Below the pieces are notes generated by a model. It saw only the letters and a program-made list of their open reading frames with translations. It ran no database searches and was not told the origin of the DNA. Below are positions 1-5,832 of a DNA stretch of 5,943 bases, one piece after another. The stretch lies in contig CAISDR010000177.1 in NCBI GenBank assembly GCA_903884125.1, forward strand, positions 1 to 5,943, in the 5' to 3' direction. The stretch's first letter is position 1. Each line of letters opens with the position of its first letter. A program made the translations under genes and the position numbers. This DNA comes from an uncultured bacterium (lineage in GTDB: Bacteria; Pseudomonadota; Alphaproteobacteria; CAISDR01).

Positions 1-5
1 CCGAA

Positions 6-1217
6 ATGACCACCACCCAAACCGCATCTATGCCTAATAATTCAATCCCCAATGTGGAGGCCCTGTGCCAGCCGACCGGCGATGAACTGGCCCGCCAGCG
101 ATTTGTATCAGGCCTTCGAAAGAGCCTGATGGCCGACCTGTCGCCGGATATGCGCGCCATCTATGAGGGACGGGTTGCGCCTCAATACGCCTTGAAACAT
201 GGAGCACCCCCGGCAGACCCCGTGGCTGTGCGCAAGGCAATGAAGGACGAGGTGTTTTTCCAGCTGTGGAGTGCTGCACGCTACGACGCCCAGGAAATGG
301 TCTGGGAATCTGTCCGGCCGCAGGTTGAACGCGCTGCTGCTGATCTAAGGAACGCCGCGCGTATTGCTGCTGATGTTAAGCCCAGCGGGGGAAGTCTGAC
401 CTTAAATCCGGAACTGGATCTGCCAGCACATTTCACGGCAATGGATATTCATCTTATGCCTGGCAATTTTCACTCAGAGTTTACACCCGATGATGTGACT
501 CAAGGTGCAATATATTCACACGGCACGGCCGTTTTTTCAGGTGGGTTGCAATTGCGGTCGATGGGCGGCGGGGTTGCCGCGACAATGGCGCGATGGTTGA
601 AAGTTGCCTATCCAGATTTTGCACCTCAACGGATGGTCGATCTTGGTTGCACGACCGGTCACAATCTTCTGCCTTATCTGGATGTCTATCCGGACATCGA
701 CGCGCATGGCATTGATATTGCCGCACCAGGATTGCGTTATGGCCATGCCCGGGCCGAGGCGCTGGGCAAGCGTGTTCACTTCGCGCAGGAAGATGCAGCG
801 CATATGCATTTCGCTGAAGACAGTATGGATCTTGTGGTGTCCAGCTTCTTTTTCCATGAATTGCCGATCACTGTGACAAGGGAAATTCTGGCCGAAATAT
901 ATCGTGTGCTAAAGCCAGGCGGCATCATGATCCATCAGGAACTGCCGCCCAATACGGACACTGATACATTCCATGCCTTTTATCTGGATTGGGATGCCTA
1001 CTATAATAATGAACCGTTTTACGCTCAGTTCCGTGCCCAAAGCCTTCCAAGGTTGGTAGTCGAAGCGGGGTTTAGCGCGGATAAATATATGCAGACCCGC
1101 ATTCACAATTATGGCACTGTTTCCGATGCTGTTTTCAATGCTGCAGCCCGTGGTGAGGTTTCTGCGCCACAAATCGGCAATGGCGTTAGCTGGTTTATTT
1201 TTGGTGGGCGTAAATAG
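6..1217 (+). CDS. Class I SAM-dependent methyltransferase with long N-terminal extension
   Basis: This 403-residue protein carries a Rossmann-type methyltransferase domain in its C-terminal half. Visible motifs are motif I VDLGCTTG (residues 211-218, the SAM-binding glycine loop), an acidic residue in HGIDIA (D237, expected to contact the SAM ribose), QEDA (D263, adenine-side acidic position), a motif IV-like strand DLVVSSFFFHEL (275-286) and the post-motif YRVLKPGG (299-306). The fold and cofactor are therefore well supported; the methyl acceptor is not. The N-terminal 150 or so residues are mostly helical-looking, match no domain I can name, and probably form a substrate or dimerisation module. 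The ATG lies only five bases from the window edge, so no ribosome binding site can be seen and the true start could lie upstream; an in-frame ATG at 30 is an alternative. The gene converges on the VOC/GST pair with a 60-bp gap. It is a cytoplasmic enzyme, probably acting on a small molecule or cofactor (inference). Confidence 0.88.
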   Translation: MTTTQTASMPNNSIPNVEALCQPTGDELARQRFVSGLRKSLMADLSPDMRAIYEGRVAPQYALKHGAPPADPVAVRKAMKDEVFFQLWSAARYDAQEMVWESVRPQVERAAADLRNAARIAADVKPSGGSLTLNPELDLPAHFTAMDIHLMPGNFHSEFTPDDVTQGAIYSHGTAVFSGGLQLRSMGGGVAATMARWLKVAYPDFAPQRMVDLGCTTGHNLLPYLDVYPDIDAHGIDIAAPGLRYGHARAEALGKRVHFAQEDAAHMHFAEDSMDLVVSSFFFHELPITVTREILAEIYRVLKPGGIMIHQELPPNTDTDTFHAFYLDWDAYYNNEPFYAQFRAQSLPRLVVEAGFSADKYMQTRIHNYGTVSDAVFNAAARGEVSAPQIGNGVSWFIFGGRK

Positions 1218-1221
1218 ATTT

Positions 1222-1240
1222 GCCTGGTGTCAGACCAGGC
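1222..1240. terminator. Small hairpin between convergent genes, weak terminator candidate
   Basis: A perfect 7-bp inverted repeat, GCCTGGT (1222-1228) and ACCAGGC (1234-1240), with a 5-base loop sits five bases after the methyltransferase stop codon and before the convergent VOC stop. Its position suits a shared bidirectional terminator. No run of T follows it on either strand, so intrinsic termination would be poor; it may only block 3' exonucleases. Confidence 0.4.
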
Positions 1241-1277
1241 CCGTAAAATGAAGCATCCAATAAATCTGATTTGTTGA

Positions 1278-2159
1278 TCAGGTTGAGATGACTTCAAATA
1301 ACGAACTGCCGGGGCCTTGGACAATGGCAGCGCGTGCGTCACCAAATGGGGTGTTGGCTTTGTAAATTGGAACGCCATGGGTTGCCCCAAAACGGTCCAG
1401 ATCGTTTGTTGCAAAGCTGACAATGGAAAGGCCAGATGGCAGATCATTTTTAAAAACCGGTCTGGCATGTGCGTGGCTGCCAAGTTCGTCGATTTCAAGC
1501 GAAAATTTCCCAGGAAGCCGCACGAGTCCCATGCGAAATTCATGAGTTTCCGGAAGTCCCAGGGGGCTCGACATCAGTGTGCTGGAAAATCGGATTGGCG
1601 AGGTCATTTCGCATCCAAAATGTTCCTTGAATTCAATTGCTGCTGAATCAAGGTCGTTGACCCCCAGCACCATGATGAAGACCCGGCCAACGCCCATTTC
1701 ACGTTGGGGCAGATGACCGGTTCTGGGACCGGGGTTTATCTGAGTGAAATAGACTAGTTCACCGTCCGGCCCCAAAGCCTGCATGGCCGTGATATCGGTA
1801 TTCATGCTGAGCGGTGCTGGGCCCGCGACATGCTGAAACGGCCCACCAGCAAGCTGTTTGTTAAGCGCCTCGACACCGCCCACATTAAATTCGGTTACAT
1901 TCCAGCCGAAAGTTGCATGGGCAGGAACGTGGATTGATTCCGGATTTTCAATCAAACGAAGAAAGACAATCTCGCCGTCGCCTGGTGCCAGAATCACATA
2001 ACGTCGTCCCGCGGCGGCCGATGCATTCCAATTTGCCGCCTGGTCAGGTTCGATGCGCCCAATTTTTATGATTTGATAGCCCAGTGCGCCAGAATAAGCT
2101 GCAATTGACTTATCAAGATCAGTGATTGTCGATGTCACGCACAAAATTGAACCAAGCAT
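1278..2159 (-). CDS. Two-domain VOC family (glyoxalase/dioxygenase fold) protein
   Basis: This 293-residue protein contains two vicinal-oxygen-chelate modules in tandem. The first begins with ILCVTSTITDLDKSIAAY (5-22), followed by ALGY, and closes near GPDGELVYFTQI (130-141). The second begins with GRVFIMVLGVNDLDSAAIEF (158-177) and closes with GPGSSLFEVIST (282-293). VOC proteins include glyoxalases, extradiol dioxygenases and resistance proteins. Here the usual first-strand His is absent from both halves, so metal binding, and hence catalysis, cannot be assumed. I prefer the ATG at 2159, which has GGGA nine bases upstream and starts right before the first VOC strand. A TTG at 2183 with AGGA four bases upstream would add eight residues. 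It lies 78 bp downstream of the GST stop on the same strand with no clear promoter between, so it is probably co-transcribed. The reaction is unknown; a cytoplasmic catabolic enzyme or binding protein is likely. Confidence 0.85.
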   Translation of the reverse strand: MLGSILCVTSTITDLDKSIAAYSGALGYQIIKIGRIEPDQAANWNASAAAGRRYVILAPGDGEIVFLRLIENPESIHVPAHATFGWNVTEFNVGGVEALNKQLAGGPFQHVAGPAPLSMNTDITAMQALGPDGELVYFTQINPGPRTGHLPQREMGVGRVFIMVLGVNDLDSAAIEFKEHFGCEMTSPIRFSSTLMSSPLGLPETHEFRMGLVRLPGKFSLEIDELGSHAHARPVFKNDLPSGLSIVSFATNDLDRFGATHGVPIYKANTPFGDARAAIVQGPGSSLFEVIST

Positions 2160-2237
2160 TTCGTTTTGTCCCAAATGTTGCAAACAATTCCTGTTTCAAT
2201 TCAGCCAAGCGCACAAGCCGCGCGTCGGGCCGCGATC

Positions 2238-2942
2238 TCACTTTGAATGAAGTTTCTGATCCAGCTGTGATTTGCCGAAGAAAACTTCAAATGTCTTCGG
2301 ATTGGGGTTTCCGATTTCCATCAGATCCGCCAGAACCGAGCTGCCGCGCGTGACGGCACCACGCGCACTGATCTGTTCATACCAGCGCTTAACATTTGGG
2401 AACTGATCAATGTCAATCTGATGCAGCCAGCGTACATGTATCCAGGGCCAGGTTGCCATATCAGCTATCGAATAGACACCGCCGAGAAATTCTGAAGATG
2501 CCAGATGGCGATCAAGGACCCGGTAAAGCCGAATGGTTTCATTTTTGTATCGGTCGATTGCGTAAGGAAGCTTTTCCGGTGCATAGCCGAGAAAATGTCC
2601 ACATTGTCCGAACATGGGCCCAATACCGGATAGTTGAACAGCCAGCCATTGCAGGATTTCAAATCGTTGTCTTGGACCATGACCCAAAAATCGCCCGTGC
2701 TTTTCGGCCAGATAGATCATGATCGCGCCGGACTCAAAAATGGTGATCGGCAGGCCATCCGGCCCATCCGGGTCTGTGATGGCCGGAATCTTATTGTTTG
2801 GGTTAACCGCCAGAAACCCCGGCGAAAACTGGTCGCCCTGCAGGATATTGACCGCTTTGACCTGATAATTAAGGCCCAATTCTTCGAGAAGGATTGAGAT
2901 TTTTTGCCCGTTTGGGGTCGGCCAATAGAACAGATCGATCAT
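2238..2942 (-). CDS. Glutathione S-transferase, YfcG-like (Nu-type, disulfide-bond oxidoreductase related)
   Basis: This 234-residue cytosolic GST aligns from memory almost end to end with E. coli YfcG (about 215 residues). The N-terminal thioredoxin-fold domain (about 1-85) has WPTPNGQKI, with T9 and N11 at the positions that contact the glutathione thiol in YfcG, then NPNNKIPAI with the cis-proline (P53), and FESGA, where E70-S71 bind the gamma-glutamyl group. The helical C-terminal domain (about 90-215) has LQWLAVQLSGIGPMFGQ, PYAIDRY and the capping motif YSIADMATWPW. YfcG and YghU have disulfide reductase activity with two glutathiones bound, and a Nu-class enzyme from Novosphingobium cleaves glutathione adducts of lignin beta-aryl ethers. 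Which of these this enzyme does is not visible. The tail is somewhat longer than in YfcG. The ATG is preceded by AGGGG with six bases of spacing, so the start is firm. It is the first gene of a unit with the two-domain VOC gene and is divergent from the receptor gene. Confidence 0.93.
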   Translation of the reverse strand: MIDLFYWPTPNGQKISILLEELGLNYQVKAVNILQGDQFSPGFLAVNPNNKIPAITDPDGPDGLPITIFESGAIMIYLAEKHGRFLGHGPRQRFEILQWLAVQLSGIGPMFGQCGHFLGYAPEKLPYAIDRYKNETIRLYRVLDRHLASSEFLGGVYSIADMATWPWIHVRWLHQIDIDQFPNVKRWYEQISARGAVTRGSSVLADLMEIGNPNPKTFEVFFGKSQLDQKLHSK

Positions 2943-2953
2943 ATGATGCCCCT

Positions 2954-2958
2954 AAATC
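2954..2958 (-). promoter_or_regulatory. Ribosome binding site TTAGGGG region for the GST gene
   Basis: On the minus strand the sequence reads AGGGG-catcat-ATG, approximately at 2949-2953 plus flanking bases, giving a six-base spacer. This fixes the GST start at 2942. No competing upstream start in frame has similar support. Confidence 0.6.
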
Positions 2959-2972
2959 CATAGAAAATATGC

Positions 2973-2986
2973 GACTAATTATAGTC
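2973..2986. promoter_or_regulatory. Inverted repeat over the GST promoter -10, operator candidate
   Basis: GACTA (2973-2977) and TAGTC (2982-2986) are perfect inverted arms separated by four A/T bases, and the whole element covers the GST -10. A protein bound here would block RNA polymerase. It shares the 7-mer AATTATA (2977-2983) with the inverted repeat over the receptor promoter (3085-3091), although two AT-rich -10 regions could share this by chance. Confidence 0.4.
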
Positions 2987-3006
2987 AGGTGGTGGCGCGG
3001 TCCGAA
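2978..3006 (-). promoter_or_regulatory. Sigma-70 type promoter for the GST-VOC unit
   Basis: On the minus strand a perfect -10 hexamer TATAAT occupies 2983-2978. A weak -35 candidate, TTCGGA (3006-3001, three of six consensus bases), sits 17 bases upstream. Initiation near 2971 would give a leader of roughly 30 bases ending in the AGGGG ribosome binding site. The poor -35 would suit a promoter that needs an activator. The -10 is buried in the inverted repeat GACTA-ATTA-TAGTC. Confidence 0.6.
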
Positions 3007-3041
3007 TGTTGCCAAAAAGTCGCAGCCTCAAAAATACACGT

Positions 3042-3066
3042 GCATCAGGCAATGGAAACTTGATGC
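3042..3066. promoter_or_regulatory. Spaced inverted repeat overlapping the receptor -35, regulator site candidate
   Basis: GCATCA (3042-3047) and TGATGC (3061-3066) form a perfect 6-bp inverted repeat with 13 bases between. The right arm overlaps the proposed -35 hexamer of the receptor gene. The geometry suits a dimeric regulator contacting two successive major grooves. No regulator gene in the window allows the family to be assigned. Confidence 0.4.
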
Positions 3067-3087
3067 TTTCACTGAATGGCATAAAAT
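3060..3087 (+). promoter_or_regulatory. Sigma-70 type promoter for the TonB-dependent receptor
   Basis: The -35 candidate TTGATG (3060-3065, four of six consensus bases) is followed after 16 bases by the -10 candidate TAAAAT (3082-3087, five of six). Transcription would begin near 3094, giving a leader of about 44 bases before the ATG at 3138. Both hexamers are overlapped by inverted repeats, so this promoter is probably regulated. Confidence 0.55.
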
Positions 3088-3099
3088 TATACCATTAGT
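3071..3099. promoter_or_regulatory. Imperfect palindrome over the receptor -10, operator candidate
   Basis: AATGGCATAA (3075-3084) and TTATACCATT (3087-3096) are inverted arms matching at nine of ten positions around a two-base centre. Outside them ACT (3071-3073) and AGT (3097-3099) also pair if one extra G at 3074 is skipped. The element covers the proposed -10 and start-site area of the receptor promoter, the expected position for a repressor operator. Confidence 0.5.
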
Positions 3100-3123
3100 T
3101 CAGGCCGATTGGCGTGGGGCAAC

Positions 3124-3130
3124 AAGGGGA
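3124..3130 (+). promoter_or_regulatory. Ribosome binding site AAGGGGA that sets the receptor start
   Basis: AAGGGGA lies seven bases before the ATG at 3138. It lies inside the reading frame that could open at GTG 3114, so it argues against that earlier start and for 3138. Confidence 0.75.
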
Positions 3131-3137
3131 TTTTGAC

Positions 3138-5279
3138 ATGAACATGGCTCGCATTGGAATCGCAGGTATAACTGCGCTTACGATTTTTTCAGGTGCTGCG
3201 CGTGAAGCTGTTGCTGATACGGTGCCAGCCAAGTCCGGCACGGTTGAAGAAGTGACCGTTACGGCGCAACGGCGCAGTGAAAACCTTCAGAAATCGCCGG
3301 TCGCCATTTCGGCTTTTACCCCACGCACCCTTGATGAACGCCAGATCGCCAATGTCCGTGATGCGGCGGCGCAAATTCCTGGCATCATGATTCAGACTAC
3401 AACTGGTGTATCAAATGCAGCACGCATCTTTCTGCGTGGTGTTGGTCAGGATAATGCGGGGCTTCTGTTTGATCCTGCGGTGGGCGTCTATGTTGATGGT
3501 GTCTATTACCCCCGCATCATGGGTGCATTTTTTGATTTCTTCGATATTGACCGGCTGGAAGTCCTGCGCGGTCCGCAGGGAACACTTTATGGCCGCAACA
3601 CTTCCGGTGGCGCGATTAAGATTGAAACCAAGCGCCCGACAATGGATTTCACGGGTGCTGGCGATATCACTTATGGCAGCTTCAATCGGCTGGACCTGCG
3701 CGGTTATGTCAGCGGCAAGCTGATTGATGGTGTACTTGCTGGCTCCCTCAGCGCGATATCGCGTGAACGAGACGGCATAACCACTGATCCAAACTATGAC
3801 CGAAAGCTGAACAACAAGGATTATCAGGCTGTTCGCGGTAAACTGCTATTCACACCGACTGCGAAGTTCGAAGCCACTTTGGGAGTTGATTATATCATTG
3901 ACCGCTCTGATCCCTTTGTTGGTTCGCAGATCACTACATTACCCGGTGTGGTAAATCCTGAAGCAACGCTGAACCGCGATTATTTCAGTTCTGAACTGCG
4001 TGGTCGCCAGGAACAGAAGCTCGTTACATATGGCGTTACGCTGAATGCGAAATATGATCTTGATCCAGTGACCATCAATTCAATCACCGGTTATCGATTC
4101 ATGCGCAGCGAAGTGGTGATACCCATCGCGTATGTGGCAACGGGGGTTGCTACAGGCTCGTCATTCGATGTGCATGACGACGTGTTCAGTCAGGAATTGA
4201 ATGCGACCTATGAAAGCAGGCGAGTGAAAGGCGTAGTTGGCGCATATTATTTCAAGGAGGATGGCCGTGATTTTGAATATCAGTTCGCCCCGTTCTCGAA
4301 TCGTTACCGGACCAATACTGCTTATGCGGTTTATGGGCAGGGCTCGTTTGAAATAATTGATAACGTGAACCTGATCGGTGGTCTGCGATATACGACCGAG
4401 ACGGCTGACTATGGTCAGTTCTTCTATACCAGCACCTTCCTGAAAACGCCGCAGCTGGGCTTTAGCCGCAAGTTTTCCGCCAGCACGCCAAAGGCTGGCA
4501 TCGAATGGCAGGCAACACCGGATATTCTTGCGTATTTCACATTTACCAAAGGGTTCAAGGGTGGGGGATGGAATGCGCTTAATCCATCGGCGATTTTCCC
4601 CAATCCGCTTTCCTACGCCCCTGAGAAAGTGAATTCCTACGAGGCTGGGGTCAAATTCCAGGGCTTTAATAATCGTCTGCGCGCGAACGTCGCTTTGTTC
4701 CAGGCTGACTACACGGGAATGCAGCTGCCGGTCTTTGTTCCCGGAACACTTAGCAGTTACACGTCAAACGCAGCCGGTGCGCAGGTAAAGGGTATAGAGT
4801 TTGAGCCGACATGGTATGTCACGGATAGCGTTCAGATCTATGGCAACCTGGCGATAACCGATGGCAAGTACACGTCAGCGTTTCCTTGCACCGATGCGTT
4901 CAACGTGCTTCAGGACTGCTCAAATCGAAAGCCAAAGGGAATTATTCCGACCAAATACCTCATTGGCGTTTCTTTTACGCCGGAACTTGCAGTGCCGGGA
5001 CAATGGCGCTTCAATGCCGATCTTGGCCATAATGATAAGTATTTTAACAACGTTGCAAATTCACCGCTTGTTGCAACGCGTGATCTTAATCTGGTCAATC
5101 TTTCGGTTGCTTATACAACCAGTGACAATCACTGGACCTTCTCGGCCGAAGGCAAGAATGTTACTGATCAGAGATATTATGGAACCGCATTGCAACTGGG
5201 TAATGCGGTGTCTCCTTCAGTAACGATTTATCCGAATGATCCGGCAACATGGGCCTTCCGTGTCAAGTATCAATTTTAG
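3138..5279 (+). CDS. TonB-dependent outer-membrane receptor
   Basis: This complete 713-residue receptor should use TonB-ExbBD energy to bring a substrate across the outer membrane. Residues 1-26 form a signal peptide with a hydrophobic core from residue 6 and a likely cut after AVA. A TonB box VEEVTVTA (36-43) follows, then the plug domain with the typical NLQKSPVAISAF, IFLRGVGQDN and LRGPQGTLYGRN (143-154) stretches, ending near IKIETKRP. The remaining 545 or so residues form the beta barrel of alternating strands and long loops and end in WAFRVKYQF, the terminal aromatic residue used for barrel assembly. The only two cysteines, C584 and C594, lie in one probable extracellular loop. Start 3138 was chosen from the AAGGGGA site and because the signal peptide begins there; GTG 3114 would add eight residues. 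The length fits the family. The substrate is unknown; siderophore receptors share this architecture, but the neighbouring GST and VOC genes favour an organic carbon substrate (inference). A strong terminator follows. Confidence 0.95.
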   Translation: MNMARIGIAGITALTIFSGAAREAVADTVPAKSGTVEEVTVTAQRRSENLQKSPVAISAFTPRTLDERQIANVRDAAAQIPGIMIQTTTGVSNAARIFLRGVGQDNAGLLFDPAVGVYVDGVYYPRIMGAFFDFFDIDRLEVLRGPQGTLYGRNTSGGAIKIETKRPTMDFTGAGDITYGSFNRLDLRGYVSGKLIDGVLAGSLSAISRERDGITTDPNYDRKLNNKDYQAVRGKLLFTPTAKFEATLGVDYIIDRSDPFVGSQITTLPGVVNPEATLNRDYFSSELRGRQEQKLVTYGVTLNAKYDLDPVTINSITGYRFMRSEVVIPIAYVATGVATGSSFDVHDDVFSQELNATYESRRVKGVVGAYYFKEDGRDFEYQFAPFSNRYRTNTAYAVYGQGSFEIIDNVNLIGGLRYTTETADYGQFFYTSTFLKTPQLGFSRKFSASTPKAGIEWQATPDILAYFTFTKGFKGGGWNALNPSAIFPNPLSYAPEKVNSYEAGVKFQGFNNRLRANVALFQADYTGMQLPVFVPGTLSSYTSNAAGAQVKGIEFEPTWYVTDSVQIYGNLAITDGKYTSAFPCTDAFNVLQDCSNRKPKGIIPTKYLIGVSFTPELAVPGQWRFNADLGHNDKYFNNVANSPLVATRDLNLVNLSVAYTTSDNHWTFSAEGKNVTDQRYYGTALQLGNAVSPSVTIYPNDPATWAFRVKYQF

Positions 5280-5304
5280 GCTGGATTAATTTTTCCTCTT
5301 TTTA

Positions 5305-5337
5305 CCCCGGTCGCTATTCCAGCGACCGGGGTTTTTT
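5305..5337 (+). terminator. Strong intrinsic terminator after the receptor gene
   Basis: CCCCGGTCGCT (5305-5315) and AGCGACCGGGG (5321-5331) form a perfect 11-bp GC-rich stem with a five-base loop, followed at once by six T (5332-5337). It starts 26 bases after the receptor stop codon and is a textbook Rho-independent terminator on the plus strand. The opposite strand has no T run after the stem. The next gene starts only 21 bases beyond it. Confidence 0.93.
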
Positions 5338-5358
5338 GTTCAAAGGCACATTACTCCT

Positions 5359-5820
5359 ATGACGGATCTGATCAAGCGCACGACATTAATGGTTCGTGAT
5401 GCGGAACGAGCTGCCGAATGGTATGCCTATGTTTTTGGCATGACACGTTGGCTCGACACACCATTTACACTTTCCGGAATTGGACTGGCGGCAGGCGGAA
5501 AGGGCGACAGGACCCATCTGGTGATCATGCGTTGTGTTGATCCGGTGGTGGGCATGATCGGACTGTTGCAATGGCTTGATCCCCCTATGCCGGCGCCTGC
5601 AGAATTGCCAAGACGTGTCGTGTTTGGCGCCCCGATATTTGTTGTTGCGTCCGATGATGCGAAAGGTGCATGCACGCGGGCGCGCTCTTTAGGCAGTCAT
5701 ATTCATGCCGAACCCTATGACTGGTCGTTTACAAATCCGGATGGGGGCGTAAAGAAAATGTTGGGCGCAACGTTTTTTGATCTGGATGGATATTTTTATG
5801 AAGTAAACCAGCAACTCTGA
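5359..5820 (+). CDS. Small VOC family (glyoxalase-like) protein
   Basis: This 153-residue protein is a single VOC unit. It has the opening strand and helix IKRTTLMVRDAERAAEWYAYVFG (5-27), a middle strand THLVIMR (52-58), a second beta-alpha module beginning APIFVVASDDAKGACTRARSLG (91-112) and the family-typical close GATFFDLDGYFYEVNQ (136-151). H53 and E148 stand where VOC enzymes may place metal ligands, but the first-strand His is missing, so activity is unproven. The reaction is unknown; VOC relatives act as glyoxalases, isomerases, dioxygenases or binding proteins. The start ATG has only a weak AAAGG 12 bases upstream, and the receptor terminator sits 21 bases before it, leaving little room for its own promoter. 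No in-frame ATG, GTG or TTG lies between the terminator and 5359. It is followed after 12 bases by another VOC gene, so the two form a unit. Confidence 0.88.
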   Translation: MTDLIKRTTLMVRDAERAAEWYAYVFGMTRWLDTPFTLSGIGLAAGGKGDRTHLVIMRCVDPVVGMIGLLQWLDPPMPAPAELPRRVVFGAPIFVVASDDAKGACTRARSLGSHIHAEPYDWSFTNPDGGVKKMLGATFFDLDGYFYEVNQQL

Positions 5821-5822
5821 AC

Positions 5823-5828
5823 GGAAAG
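5823..5828 (+). promoter_or_regulatory. Ribosome binding site GGAAAG for the last gene
   Basis: GGAAAG lies four bases before the ATG at 5833, in the 12-base gap after the preceding stop codon. It supports 5833 as a real start and translation from a shared transcript. Confidence 0.6.
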
Positions 5829-5832
5829 TGAC

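Noticed and set aside
537..857. 106-codon open frame on the minus strand inside the methyltransferase
   Set aside because: It is a shadow of the conserved methyltransferase core, with no independent support.
1266..1281. CTGAT-TTGTTG-ATCAG hairpin at the end of the double VOC gene
   Set aside because: A five-base weak stem with no T run on either strand, overlapping the stop codon; not a convincing terminator.
1109..1543. 144-codon open frame on the minus strand across the methyltransferase and VOC ends
   Set aside because: It overlaps two well-supported genes in other frames, has no recognisable domain, and its translation has the composition of a frame shadow.
2182..2196. AAACA-ATTCC-TGTTT inverted repeat upstream of the double VOC gene
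   Set aside because: It has short 5-bp AT-rich arms in an untranslated gap with no promoter nearby; chance is the simpler explanation.
2396..2722. 108-codon open frame on the plus strand opposite the GST
   Set aside because: It is entirely antisense to a gene with clear family motifs, and has no domain or ribosome binding site.
3037..3042. CACGTG palindrome in the intergenic region
   Set aside because: A six-base palindrome occurs often by chance and it does not pair into the larger repeats.
2894..3136. 80-codon open frame covering the divergent intergenic region on the plus strand
   Set aside because: It runs through the promoters and palindromes, starts inside the GST gene on the other strand, and has no ribosome binding site or family match.
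3114..3137. GTG start giving a 721-residue receptor
   Set aside because: The AAGGGGA ribosome binding site falls inside this extension and is correctly spaced for ATG 3138, where the signal peptide begins.
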